From: Psococerastis gibbosa
Lineage: Eukaryota > Arthropoda > Insecta > Psocodea > Psocidae
NCBI GenBank assembly: GCA_963971405.1
Contig: OZ020490.1
Span: 17,509,464-17,573,463, forward strand
Direction of reading: 5' to 3'
Length of the DNA: 64,000 bases
A program made the position numbers and the translations under genes. The notes below the pieces were generated by a model. The model worked only from the letters and a program-made list of their open reading frames with translations, searched no databases and was not told the origin of the DNA. Of this stretch, positions 1 to 10,687 are shown piece after piece. The stretch's first letter is position 1. Each line of letters begins with the position of its first letter.

Positions 1-479
1 GGTGGATGAGCCTGCTCCTGACATCCGTACGACTGTCAAGTTGCATGAGCACTGTGAAGACGAAGTCCCTATCATCTATGCAGTCGTTCATCCCGATTTC
101 ATACATTTCATGCAAGTGGCACCAGTCTCTCTACCTGTTCTACTATGACCCACAATTAATTTGAACAGTGCTTTAGCTCCTTTTTAAGGCTTTTCAACGC
201 ACCGCGAGAAATTATGTAACGTAAGTAATGTAAGTAAGCATTTGATATCCAAATTAGCGTTGTCTTATGGATTCCTTACGGGAACTCATTTCTGCCACAG
301 TCTCGTCTGCGATGACAAGGTACTCTTACTACACAACGAGATTTAAAACTTACTTATACCAATGACGACGTGTCGCCAGACAGTGGTCACGAACAACAGG
401 CAAGACAGTAAAATACAAACGGTCTCATCAAAAGTTCATCAAAACAGTATGTCAGAGGACAAGAACGGATAGGAGTTTG

Positions 480-1055
480 TTGTGGAAGAATCATTGGTGG
501 AGAGCATAGCTAGAAACAAAATGCAATGTTTTGGACACGTAAAGCGATTGGGTAACAGCAGTTGCGCGAGGAAATGGCTAGATGAAGAAACACAGGTAGA
601 AGAGATAAATGAACCAGATTGAGGACGATCTGAAAGAAAGAAAAAAGAGGGACACAGAACCCCTGCCTCGTCCCGGAAATGGTGCAGGGTCTGAGCCAGA
701 GATGTCCAGACTGTCCCCCTCCCGAAAATCAGGAATGGAAGGTGCCTTTGGGTCTACCCTCATAAGGGTATACTGACCCCTATCGAAGAATTAAACCCAA
801 GTGGGAAGGGGAGTAAGGTATACCTGTTCCTCTTTGCGTCCATCGAATAAATGGAAGCAAGGCCACAAGGAAAAAGACCCATCGGGAGACCGAGGACAAC
901 CCTCGAGGAAAGGATTGAACAACTCGCCGGAGCAAGTGGGAAAACAGCAACTCAAGGCGTTAACGTCTGACCGGGGCGAGTTCAGGAAATGGGTTCGGGC
1001 GACCGCCCCACGCTGCGCACGCGGCACTAAGGGGGAAGAAGAAGAAGAAGAATAA
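480..1055 (+). mobile_element. Non-LTR retrotransposon 3' relic (RT C-terminal region, (GAA)n tail)
   Basis: This is a decayed 3' end of a LINE. Near 485-590 one frame reads EESLVES, then FGHVKRLG, which matches the 'lREsi..rrLrwfGHv.R' motif common at the C-terminus of LINE reverse transcriptases. From about 870 it reads RPIGRPRTTLEERIEQL, the 'GRPr..w.d.i' motif. After a frame change it reads DRGEFRKWVR, the 'DR..WR..v' motif. It ends in a (GAA)n tract at 1037-1050, the expected simple-repeat tail. The same 3' end with a (GAA)n tail recurs at 47450-47535. Frame breaks show it is dead. The clade is not determined. Confidence 0.7.
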
Positions 1056-1228
1056 ACAGTCATTCCTTGTTTGAAAAATATTTTTTTTTCTTTCATTAAC
1101 TGTAGCCACTCATAACATTCTCAAACAATTGCAATTACTATACTCTAACAGCAAAACATTTTTGAAAAATTTCCCTCAGTCCAAATTATTCTTTCAATTA
1201 TCAAGAATATAATTCTAATTTTCGGAAA

Positions 1229-1513
1229 ATGGCTTCAAAACTAGTTGAACTCAACACGTTAAAAGCAATTGACCTGCTTAGTAGTATTTATGCCGCCACA
1301 ATAAAGAATATTGCGACCCTGGTAATGCTGAAACACCGTGGTGTCACAAGGAAATGCATTAAAGAAATTATTAAAAAAGGTATTGTCAGAGGATATGTAA
1401 AATGCATTAACGGTGAATTTTACCTAGTTGGTAAGCAACAAGTCATGGTTTTAGAATGTTTCTATAAAATTTACATACATGAACTTTCTATAGACCTCCA
1501 GCGGGCCTATTAA
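1229..1513 (+). CDS. Small hypothetical ORF (94 codons) with weak linker-histone-like (H15) character
   Basis: An uninterrupted ATG-to-TAA frame of 94 residues, outside any repeat I can recognise. The middle part (residues about 45-70), with RKCIKEIIKKGIVRGYVK then GEFYLVGK, resembles the last helix and beta-wing of the linker-histone H15 winged helix: a basic helix, 'g.l.q..G', then an aromatic-rich strand. The first half does not align convincingly and there is no lysine-rich tail. A good 5' splice site (gtaagc) lies just after FYLVG at about 1431, so the real gene could splice to a tail not found here. The alternative is a chance ORF between a LINE tail and other repeats. The family call is a guess. 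Confidence 0.35.
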   Translation: MASKLVELNTLKAIDLLSSIYAATIKNIATLVMLKHRGVTRKCIKEIIKKGIVRGYVKCINGEFYLVGKQQVMVLECFYKIYIHELSIDLQRAY

Positions 1514-1519
1514 GCCGTT

Positions 1520-1690
1520 TAGCATTAATTTATTCTTGGGATTAATAATGTAAACAAAACAATTTTGATTAGCACTTTCCATTCGGCGATTTTTATTAAT
1601 CCCGCTATCGACCCTACTTAGCTTATGGTTTTTATATATCCTATTATATTATCGTTGACCCAGTGTAATTTTAAGTGCAAAAGGAAGATC
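1520..1690. repeat. Degenerate copy of the 'GGCGATTT...ACCGGGG' TIR repeat family
   Basis: The stretch carries ttgggattaataatgtaaac and gcactttccattcggcgatt, which also occur in the short inverted-repeat element at 45250-45405. It appears to be a scrambled or truncated member of that family (best copies 16525-16795 and 37796-38180). No coding potential is seen. Confidence 0.4.
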
Positions 1691-1864
1691 ATATGTGTCT
1701 TATGATTTATTATGCTTCGTTATGTTTCAGGAAAGAAGTTAAGCTAAAAAAATCTGAATGCGCTCGACAAGAGAATAAGCTCTATGCAACAAAAAAAATA
1801 GTCAATATGCTTTAATTTGATAAGAAGTGATCTAAACTATATATAGATATATATATGGTGAAGG

Positions 1865-2158
1865 AGAAATAAGCTTCAATTAAATGTCAATAAATGTTCG
1901 GTAGTGACGTACACTTAAATTTGACAGCATTCTTCATTAGTATGTATTAGAAGGTCAAAATTTATCTCGACAAGTATTGGTAAACGACCTTGGGGTGATC
2001 TTTGACACACAACTAACTTTTGAATGTCATATATTTAAAAAAATAAAAAATAAAATAAAAATAAAAATAAGCACTGCGTTTATAGGGTTTTATAAAGAGG
2101 AGCGCTGTCCACTTCAAAAGTGTTGAAACTGAAAATATTAATTAATACTCTTCTTATA
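1865..2158 (+). mobile_element. Non-LTR retrotransposon RT fragment, left part (interrupted)
   Basis: A decayed reverse-transcriptase segment. LNVNKCSVVTYT (about 1878) matches the 'iNv.Kc.vm.yt' motif, and VNDLGVIFDTQLTF (about 1980) matches the 'vkDLGvifD..LtF..Hi' motif that follows the RT palm in many LINEs. Stops separate the two motifs. The element resumes at 3611 after the inverted-repeat element at 2159-3610, so that element inserted into this LINE. The next part (about 2035-2160) is A-rich and less readable. Confidence 0.7.
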
Positions 2159-3610
2159 GCCCAGGGTAGATCCCCAGAAAAATGGTGAATGTGCCAACAA
2201 CTATACATTAATATACGGTGCCCACAGGCAGGTGCCTCGAGCACCTGACACTGAGTTCGGGAGGCAGGTAGGGGTGGCTTTTAAGGGTGAAATACGGTTC
2301 ATCTTCATTCCCGACAAAACTACAAGTCCTATGGAAAAACGTCAAATAGCGAAAAGGTAGATAATAAAAAGATGTAGCCTACAACTTTAGTCATTACACT
2401 TTTTTAACATAACCACAAATTTTATGAGAAAAATACCAAAAACCAGGGTTTTGGTTTTTTATTTTTAACTTTCACAAAAAAGAATATTTTTACGTGAAAA
2501 TTGGGGAAAACGTACTTTTTTATATTCTAAATACGCTGTATTTTTTTTGATTTAAGATATTAATTTTTTCCAGCTTGTTTCGACTATACCTGGAAAAAGC
2601 ACCCTAATTTTCAATTGAAAAATCTCACGTCAAAATGTCGATTTTTTTTAAACAAATTAGGTAAACTTTTTGTTGAAGTCTCTTCTTTCGGATGGTATAA
2701 AGAACAATATACACTACTGTGCAAAATTTTCTTAATGCAAAAATCCAAATCGAAAAATGATGTCTTTAATATTTAAAATATAGTCCGGTAAATTTAGTAA
2801 TCCAAAATTACAATAATTCGCATCTAATATTGTACTAAAATATCATTTGATTTTATTTTTTTAGGTTATGTAACGTTAAACATACTATTTAAGAACGAAA
2901 ATATTACTATTTTTGTATTTTAGAGCTGATTGACACAGATATACTGTAAATATAGGGCTTAGATAAACTAAATTGACCGGACTATATGTTAAATATTAGA
3001 AACATCATTTTTCGATTTGGTTTTTTGCATTTTTTAAGAAAATTTTACACAGTAGTGTAGCCTATATTGTTCTTATTTATACCATCGGAAAGTAGAGATT
3101 TCAACAAACAAAAAGCTTACCTAATTTGTTTAAAAAAATCGACATTTTGACGTGAGATTTTTCGATTGAAAATTAGGGTGCTTTTTTCATGCATAGTCAA
3201 AATTAGTTGGAAAAAATTACAGTGTATTTAGAATATAAAAAAGTGTTTTCACCAATTTGCACGTAAAAAAATGTTTATTTGTAAAAGTTACAAATAAAAA
3301 ACCAAAACCCTGGTTTTTGGCATTTTTCTCATAAAATTTGAGGTTATGTGAAAAAATTGTACACTAAAGTTGTACATCTTCTTTTTATCTACCTACCTTT
3401 TTGCTATTTGATGTTTCTCCATAAGACTTGTAGTTTTGTCGAAAATGAAGATTTACCGTATTTCACCCTTAAAAACCACCCCTACCTGCATCCCGAACTC
3501 AGATCGGCCGTAATTTATTTTTCCTTTAATGTCTGTCATATTATCTTCCATTTCCAATGGGATTCATTCTACTATAATTTAATGTCTTAAAAAAATTATC
3601 TACCCTGGGC
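2159..3610. repeat. 1.45 kb inverted-repeat (foldback) element inserted in a LINE
   Basis: The two halves are reverse complements over most of about 620 bp each: 2245-2870 pairs with 2890-3510. Examples are ctgagttcggg / cccgaactcag, accaaaaaccagggttttgg / ccaaaaccctggtttttgg, and aaatatagtccgg / ccggactatat. The outer ends are also inverted (gcccagggtagat at 2159 and atctaccctgggc at 3598), while the 70-90 bp just inside them match poorly. The loop is only about 20 bp. Mismatches are scattered, so it is not an assembly mirror artefact. The 80-residue ORF at 3348-3590 lies in one arm and I regard it as chance. Confidence 0.85.
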
Positions 3611-3730
3611 CGAAACTTGAATATGGAAGTGTGGTGTGGAATTTGGAATCCATCCCATCTTAATAAAATAAATAAGTTGGAGAAAGTGCAGTTAGTAAGA
3701 AAATTTGAAGGAGTGGACCCATCATTGATA
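3611..3730 (+). mobile_element. Non-LTR retrotransposon RT fragment, right part
   Basis: The frame reads PKLEYGSVVWN then KINKLEKVQLVRKF. This matches the 'iRP.LEYgs.vW.p.....i..lE.vQrkf.R' motif downstream of the RT domain in CR1/Jockey-like LINEs. It is colinear with the fragment ending at 2158. The two were one element before the inverted-repeat insertion. Confidence 0.75.
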
Positions 3731-3785
3731 TCCTATCAACCTTTATAAAATAAATAAGTAAATATTGACTTTGTTGTTCTATTTC

Positions 3786-3946
3786 TAAGCCAACCTAGCG
3801 GAGTTAGGGCTATAAAGCCCTCTCTTACACTCAACTAGGAAGACTCGAGACCTGTACATGCCCTCCAAAGCATGGCCAGAAAATGAAGCCAGTGTGGGAC
3901 TCGAACCAACATCCCTTCGGGTGTACCACTACGCCACATGTCCCGG
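3786..3946 (-). repeat. tRNA-derived SINE, family 1, copy
   Basis: On the - strand the head reads gacatgtggcgtagtggtac, an A-box-like start, then tgttggttcgagtcccac, a B-box (GGTTCGAGTCC). A body ending ...ctccgctaggttggcttag follows. Related copies lie at 19100-19290, 60957-61083, 63392-63577 and 63294-63362 plus 63583-63701, with a fragment at 39668-39735. The repeated structure identifies a SINE, not a functional tRNA gene. Confidence 0.75.
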
Positions 3947-4275
3947 CTTTACTGATTACATTTGAAATGAAATCTCGTTAGGCTAGGAGAACGTTTCTGG
4001 ATCTTATGTACCGGTACCTATAGACCAAGACCTGTGTCTTATGCACTTATCATTTTGTATAGGCCTAGGTACGTTAGTAATAAAATTCATAGAGCCAAGA
4101 CCTACTAACTACTTGACTACGGTACTACAAGAAACTATAAAACAGACTCTGAGGTACAACACAAATTCAGTAAACTTCTTCTAATGCGTCTCCAGTCTTC
4201 TATCGAAGATTGGCGATCATCATAGCAATTTTAGTCATGACTGCTACACTGGGCATATAGGGCCCTGTTATACAG

Positions 4276-4490
4276 TGGTTTCCCGTTGCCTTTTGCTGTT
4301 AACTCTTTATTGTGTTCCTCCGCCTTCAGTGCGAATTTCCCAAAACACAAGATTGCCCTTCACAGAAAAAATGTTTTTCGCTTATCCCGGCTCCAGCTCG
4401 GTCCCCTACATGTTCAGTCGCCGCTACAGATCAGGGATTTTCGCCCCTGAGATCATAAGGCATTACTCAGCTACCTACTTTGAAATTTGA
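4276..4490 (+). repeat. Interspersed repeat, unclassified (copy 1 of 2)
   Basis: The text around 4330-4450 (fttccgcttatcccggctc region, then gtcgccgctac, then gcattactcagctac) is matched in reverse orientation at 22200-22430. The shared encoded pattern is FF-A-PGS-S-PY-FS. A 71-codon ORF spans it but is shared with the repeat, so I do not call it a gene. Flanking 3950-4275 and 4490-5076 contain no recognisable feature apart from AT-rich DNA. Confidence 0.45.
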
Positions 4491-5076
4491 AAGCAACAAA
4501 GAAGGTTCGGATTATCTTTACTAGTGATGTACTAACAGATTTTTATTAGGAAATAATCATTGTAAGGTAAGTGCATTATTATTTTAAGGAAACTATAGTG
4601 CAACAAGAATGCGAAAGAGACAATTGACGATTAAAATTATTACTACCTATGGATTCAGTTTCGACAGTCAAATCCACTAATTAAAATAAAGGACCCTTAA
4701 ATGCATATTCTGCACTGTGCATCATGACAGCAAACCTCAATTTAGCATATGCCGGTGTTAAAAATGAATAAAATCACATTGAACGGCTTTTAAAGACAGA
4801 AATATTAGCATTATAATTATGTTACGGAAAGTTTGAATTTAGGACAAGATGCAATGGCCGCCAGTTGTCCCGCCATTTCTCGTATTTTTCATGATGTCAT
4901 CGCCAGCATCGCCTTTTTAAAATAATAATGGGTTGCCATGTCTATTTTACTCTATCGTTGTCTGACTCTGAGTGACGCGTCGTCTGATTGTTTACACAAC
5001 ATTGCTCAAATGCTGATTTATTAATTATTTAAGCTAGTTCTTTAAAAAAATATCATTAAATACTCTTTTAATTAAC

Positions 5077-8000
5077 ATGTCAGACGGAGAACCCGAAGAA
5101 AATCAACATGAGAGACCCGAGATTGCAGGTGCCATTGAGTTTCCAACTGCCAGTAGGCAAGTACTTCTAAACCAGCAACAACCAAGGCAACCCAGAAGCT
5201 TACAGGACCTCTTGAGATTTGCTACAGAAGCGAGAGGTGCTGGTGCCCCGGGTCCATCATTGCAAGTTCAACCCATGGATGAGGAGGTATTTCTAGTATT
5301 TAATTTTTTTAACTGCACGAGCACAGGTACCCACTTGGTTATGTTTGGCTTATCCGCGTATGCCAATAATTACAATGTGCTCTGAATATATAAACCATTG
5401 AAGCAAGCTGCTTCTATTTTGTGAAATAAGAGTATTTGTCATTTTTTAAATACAGCCATTGCAGTAATTAATGTCATCCTATCGGCATAGTCATTTCAAT
5501 AATAAAAAACATAGTACAAACAAATAATACAATTATATAAGAAGGCTAGAGCAACGGTTTGTAAATTCAACATTCATCAATAATTGCAGACTCTGTTTCA
5601 AGTGTACTTGCCACACATACATTTTCTTTATAGTCTCTGAAGTAGCTTCATCTCGACCTCCGCCTACCAGACTGGGTAATTATACTACAATGAAAGTATT
5701 CGCCATTATAGTACAGATGCTGGAGGAAGTGCTGAATAGAGGTGGAGCGGCTATAAGAGGCTCACAAATCACACTGCAAACTGGACCAGATCATTAATCA
5801 TGGTGAATGCCCGAAAAAGCAATGGGGTCGAAGGCCTCCGTCTGTATACATTATACCATTTATACCCTCTACATCAAAAGGGAAAGCCCATTTTCCATTT
5901 TTTTTTTGCACAAAGTCATTTCAATCATAAATGAGATGATATACATTAGAAGAAATGTTCCTCTTCATTTTGCCATGACTAAAACCAATTAGCTAGTGTA
6001 GGAACAGCCGACCGCCTTACCAAGTTGAATCCAGCGGACCAGAGCAGGTTCAAAGATGCAGGTAACTTGGTAGTGTGCACAGTGCCGGCAGGGAAACATG
6101 GTAGGACTTGCCCTGGTCACCTCCTCCGAACTAATCGTGTGACTTCACTGTGTTTCCCAAGTGGTTCGGAATCCACTATAATCAGGAGGTCCCCTGTCCT
6201 ATGGGCCCACACCGTGGCCTGGGACTGTGTCCAACCATACTACTAGTGTTGGAACTCCTTCGTCCTGGCATCCATAGTGACTGACCGTTATTTTTAGCAA
6301 ATCATGTTCCATAACGGTAGCCATTTTGTGTTAGTGACACCATAATGTACATCAAAGCATAGAGGAATATATTTCTAGTTTATGGCACCTTATTATTTGA
6401 TCGATATTTCCTGAGAAATTTCACTTTGTGCAAAACTAGTAAATAAAAAAGTATTAATAATTTTATTACGATGTGTCATTTTTTTATATTAGTTTATTTT
6501 GTTCATGTTTCAGTCAAAACGATTTTTGAATGAATACCTATCATCGCTGAGTGTAGATGTCGCCGCAGAATTGAAAACAAATACAGGAATTATTGAAAAA
6601 TTCATTGCTTCTGAAGTGTACGATGAAGATGAATGCGATGAAGCCTTCGAAAGAATTTTAAATCTTGTAGATCGAATTGATTTTGCTAATGGTATGTAAT
6701 CGTGTACACGTTACTTTAAACCATAAGAACTACATTGTAATTGTATGTAATAAGTTACAGAAATTTGACCTGGACATGTCCAACTTAAACAACCAAAAAC
6801 AAAAACTCTGTGTTTAAGCAAAACTTGTTACAAATACTATAAATAGATTAGTAAAACCCTAAGTTTTGCGAAAACACAAAGTTTTTGTTTGTTTATTAAA
6901 ATGAAATATCACGAAGTCACAAGTAATTTAATTTTTTATATGTCCAACTTATTATGGTAAGAATTAATTATGCATAATTATGCACCATCAAGGCCGTGCC
7001 CACGTTTTTGTTTTTACGTATTTTATTAATGAAAGTCCATTCTATCCAGTGTAACTGTGTAAAGCCCTTTTATATTGGAGGGGGTTAGACGCGACTGGGC
7101 GCTAGAAGGGGGGTGCAGGAGCACTGTGGCTTACCTTGCGACGTGGAGGTGACGCTTACCGGTACCGGTGCTGAAGTACACTTGCTGAGTAGTAGGAGCC
7201 GCCACAGTGTGATAGGATGAGGTGATTGGCAGGAAGAACGAAAGAATAGCAGAGTCCGCGGTAATTAATAAGTAAAAGTAAAACAAATGAAATAAATAGA
7301 TATATGTAACACTGAACGCTTGAGCTTAAAGGCAAGACCTGAACTGGACTGCTGCATGAGAAAAGGACGGCACCAAACTCTACTTGCTGAGTTTTGCACC
7401 AACATGCTCAACTAGGGGTCCGGACCTCTTGGACCACCCCCCTGGGCACGACCTTGTGCGCCATATTTATTTCAGATCTTTTAATGTAGAACTTAAATAA
7501 ATTAATTTGGGATAGTGGATTTAGTTGGATATATCATACAGTTTCTAATAGTTTATTTATTTTAGATTTCTACAAATTGGGAGGCTTTCGACTTTTTACG
7601 CCATGTTTGTCGTCAGCATCAACTAAATTGCGGTGGCGATGTTGTGAACTAATTGCCGAGTTGTGTCAAAACAATCCATACTGCCAGAGCAAATGTGTTG
7701 AAGAAGGCTTTCTACCAAAGATTGCCTCGTTGATTGATCAGGACTCAAGTGAAATTGTTCGCATTAAAGCTCTTTATGCTGTTTCCTGTAAGTTACATTT
7801 GACTCACACAGACCGTACTCAGTAAATAGATTGATCCAGATTTGTCTAATGTTTCGCTTATAAGGAGGAGGTTACCTCTTTAACCTTTAAGCATAGACCT
7901 ATGTAATGAATTGTGATTTATGTATAATTCGTATCATTCATTTCATTTTTTTAGGTCTTGTGCGCGAGAGTAAAGAAGCATTGGCAGAATTCACAACAAA

Positions 8001-10687
8001 AGATGGATTTTCGGTGCTTCTTCGTGCACTACAATCCGAATCTGACAAATTGAAAATTAAATCTTCATTTCTCATCTCATCATTATGCTCTCAAAATCCA
8101 AATGTTAAAGGTACCTAGTTAATTTGTGAGGCTTTATTGTAGTATATATGGGTCCAATTGGAGTATATATATATAGGGGCGGCACTGCTGCCAACTTTGC
8201 AGTATGGGTATAAGTACGTATTGTTGTTGCTTAGGCGCTTATTCCACCAACGTCAATAGTGATAGTAAATGTAGTATTGACGGAAATTTGAATTTTACTC
8301 TATATTACCATAGTTAAAATTGATCAATGATCATAGAGTAAAATCACGCGCTGCAAACAATAACAAACTAAAATGACGTCATGAGATAAGTTAAATACAA
8401 ACGTTTTATATTTTATTGTTTATAAAACAATTTTCATCCATTAAAACAGATCGGTGAAGGTCGATCTTACTTTGGATCTCCTACTATTATTAGGTTTTAT
8501 TAAAAATAATAAGTGTACGAAGAAAACAAATACAAACAAAATTTCAAAAAACAAATGCATACAAATTTCAAAAATTTGGCGCATACGTGTCATTAGAAGA
8601 AAAGTGATCAATAGTTGAAAAAAACCTGTGGAATGGCGTGTATCAATGAAAAATTCAAATTTACATTTACTATCACTATTGACGTTGGTGGAATAAGCGC
8701 CTTAGTTATTGCGATTGTGCTTGTGTGATTATTATAATAATAAATTTTGTCAGCTAGAGTTGGTAGGTACCCCGCACACCTTAGGTTAAGGGGGCCTACA
8801 ATATATGTTGATATGTTAAAAATGTCGAGAAATACACGAAAATTTTTTTTACAGTTACTAATAACTTGACAGTAAACGTCTAAAATGTAACCGACGGTAT
8901 CCCGATAAACTTTTTCCACAGCTTTGAAGACATTCGATGGTTCAAATTTTAATTTTCATGGAACAGCGGCCCACCAAGGTCCAAGCCGCACAAACATGTA
9001 GTTCATTACAATCATGTGTTCACGTTCTAATTAACACCAAATAGTAGTAGTAACATGTAAGAACATTAAAGCACACCACCGACGATTATTATAGTACAGC
9101 CGTATATTTCAATTATTGCAGGTGACTTGGTTTCCATGGGATTCGTTGAACAAATCACAGGTCTAATCATTCAAAACAAATCAGAGTACACCGTAGTTGA
9201 ACATCTGTTAAGCGCACTTTGTTCATTGGTCAATGATTGCCCCGATGCCCAGGAGATAGGTCGCAGACCTGACCTTCAACTTCAGCCAATTTTGGAATGC
9301 ATTGTCGAGGAAGCAGCTGGGAAAGAAGATGCCAGGGTACGTAGTATTGCCATAGGGAATAAAAATAACAGAATAACTGATTTGAGACTGTAGTCAAAGC
9401 GCTGGCCCATTATCGTTGAATGCCATGTGATCCCGCGACCCAGACTTGAGCATCTAGGGTGCGCTGTTGCTGTTGGGCTCCAGTAGTCCAACCTGCTGCC
9501 ATAGCGAGATTCACAGAAGCAATAGAACTCGACTAGTACAACTGGGGGACCTATGGCCGAAATTGTGGCTTGGGTCCCGACTCAAGATCATACATACTGT
9601 GCATACATACATAGTCAGGTCGAGCCAGGTTGTGATGCAAAATAAACCAGCAATCGAGGGTTCAAGCAATTAAGTTAGTAGATGACCATCTGAAAGGCCG
9701 GAATCTGACGTTTAGGAAAATAACGGGAATGGGACTTTCTGTCTTCTAGACTGTGACTATCTCGTTCGTGCTTAGTCTGATGCTCATCAATCTTGACACT
9801 TAAATACAAGTACTTGTGGCCTATATTAAAAACCAAACTAAACGCCTGATAGTTTTGCATTCAAAAGGTCCAATTCCCCATTTCTAAGCCTTTTGTAACC
9901 TATTATAATGAGGTTCATTTGTGACGTCATTTTGTAGATGGCAGCACCAGTTGCTAAGATATCAAAGCGTTGATTTTTCCATAAGCCTCAATAATATTTT
10001 AAAATTATTTTATTTATGTATTATTTTAAAGTGATATTTTTCTATAAATCATGGAGAATATATATATATATTAAATTCTATGCAGCGAAATAAGGTCCAG
10101 GCATAGTAAAAATATTATAAAAAATATTAAAATAATTAATTAGATGCTAAGAGCTTAGTTTTCACATGCAAACGGCGACCATTTTGAATAATATGGATAT
10201 CGGTTTGTCGTCAGCGAACCTACTCACCAAAACTGTCCCTACAGAACCTCATTAGGGTATGTAATACTGGCATTGAACTGTAGCTGTGCCAACCTGCCTA
10301 GCCATACGAATCTTGTCAATAAGTGCATATATAAGAAGAGGATTTAGAGGGCACTGAACTTGTTGGATATGTCAAGTGGTTAAGACGATGCCCCGGATAG
10401 GCGTAGATCGTGGGTTCGAAGCCCGCCATGTACAGTTTCTTTCTGTATCCTCTAATTTCGAGTACGTTAATAAGTGTTAGGACTCATGGAATAAAAATTT
10501 AGTCACATAAAAAACGAAAAAAATCGCACACTTGTTCCAATTTTCTTACTCTATGCTTATCAGAGCATAATTTGAAAGGCTAATATTGTAATGTTATTGC
10601 TTATAGGAAGTCGTAGAATACGCCAAAACCATTGAGCAGCTCGTGTTTGTAAGCTCTGACAGCAGTTGCTTTGAAGAAGACCGTTGA
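5077..10687 (+). CDS. HSPBP1: Hsp70-binding protein 1 (Fes1-type nucleotide exchange factor), six exons
   Basis: Cytosolic co-chaperone that binds the Hsp70 ATPase domain and promotes nucleotide release. Exons: 5077-5286, 6514-6691, 7566-7787, 7955-8110, 9122-9336, 10607-10687. Every junction is GT-AG and all phases match (0,1,1,1,0), giving 353 aa, close to the usual length of about 360. Residues 1-70 are a polar leader ending in the Fes1-like LQDLLRFATEA segment. Residues 71-130 continue the Fes1 region (FLNEYLSSLSVDVAAELK, RILNLVDRIDFANG). Residues 130-327 are armadillo-type helical repeats: LRWRCCELIAELCQNNP, VRIKALYAVSCLVRES, IKSSFLISSLCSQNP, VVEHLLSALCSLVND. The last exon encodes EVVEYAKTIEQL and an acidic end. 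The ATG at 5077 is the first in frame. Intron 2 carries a hAT element, intron 4 a Harbinger-like MITE, and intron 5 a LINE relic and a SINE. It converges with the - strand membrane-protein gene, whose stop is 671 bp away. Confidence 0.95.
6007..6197 (+). repeat. 5S-rRNA-headed SINE, copy 1 (3' truncated), HSPBP1 intron 1
   Basis: It starts gccgaccgccttaccaagtt, close to the 5' end of animal 5S rRNA (GCCAACGNCCATACCACGTT). It continues with the family body (ttggtagtgtgcacag, then cctggtcacctcc, then ggttcggaatccactataat) and stops about at caggaggtccc, without the 3' part seen in full copies. It lies in sense orientation to the gene. Family members are listed under the full copy at 55962-56335. 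Confidence 0.75.
6740..6910. repeat. TIR element related to the one at 55395-55612
   Basis: aacaaaaactctgtgttt near 6800 and aaacacaaagtttttgttt near 6873 are an inverted pair. The downstream tttattaaaatgaaatatca and cgaagtcacaagtaat match the sequence after the larger copy at 55612. It is a short non-autonomous inverted-repeat element in HSPBP1 intron 2. Confidence 0.55.
6989..7456. mobile_element. hAT-like non-autonomous transposon (468 bp) in HSPBP1 intron 2
   Basis: Terminal inverted repeats CAAGGCCGTGCCCA (left) and TGGGCACGACCTTG (right) are flanked by 8-bp near-identical duplications, tgcaccat at 6981-6988 and tgcgccat at 7457-7464 (7 of 8). An 8-bp target duplication with CA(A/G)GG termini is the hAT signature. 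The interior is GC-richer than the surroundings and has no transposase. Confidence 0.8.
8234..8701. mobile_element. PIF/Harbinger-like MITE (468 bp) in HSPBP1 intron 4
   Basis: Long terminal inverted repeats start GGCGCTTATTCCACCAACG and run through gtcaatagtgatagtaaatg. The right end is the complement (ttggtggaataagcgcc). Both sides carry TTA, a 3-bp target duplication of the TWA type used by PIF/Harbinger elements. Its core (tttactctat, tgatcaatgatca, tgacgtcatgag) is shared, in the opposite sense, with the inner module of the composites at 26173, 31168 and 57955. The 103-codon ORF on the - strand here is part of the repeat. Confidence 0.8.
9390..9600 (+). mobile_element. LINE relic (C-terminal region), HSPBP1 intron 5
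   Basis: It is colinear with 26020-26100 joined to 26501-26590: atgtgatc, cttgagcatctagggtgcgc, ctgctgccatagcgagattc, gcaatagaactcgactagta. That copy belongs to a LINE whose upstream part encodes the ITGHG...HLPRIGV zinc-knuckle-like C-terminal motif. This copy lacks the MITE present in the other, so it gives the empty site (ctccagtagtccaacc). Confidence 0.65.
10362..10440 (+). repeat. tRNA-like SINE head, family 2
   Basis: tgtcaagtggttaagacgat (A box) and gtgggttcgaagcccgcc (B box GGTTCGAAGCC) are spaced as in a tRNA. Related sequences are at 52140-52217 (- strand) and 61305-61350; all share the rare 'ccccggataggcgtagatcgtgg' middle (given here in part). The sequence of the acceptor stem does not pair well, so it is not a functional tRNA gene. 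Confidence 0.65.

Noticed and set aside
8608..8919. 103-codon - strand ORF in HSPBP1 intron 4
   Set aside because: It overlaps the end of the MITE at 8234-8701 and has no family resemblance.
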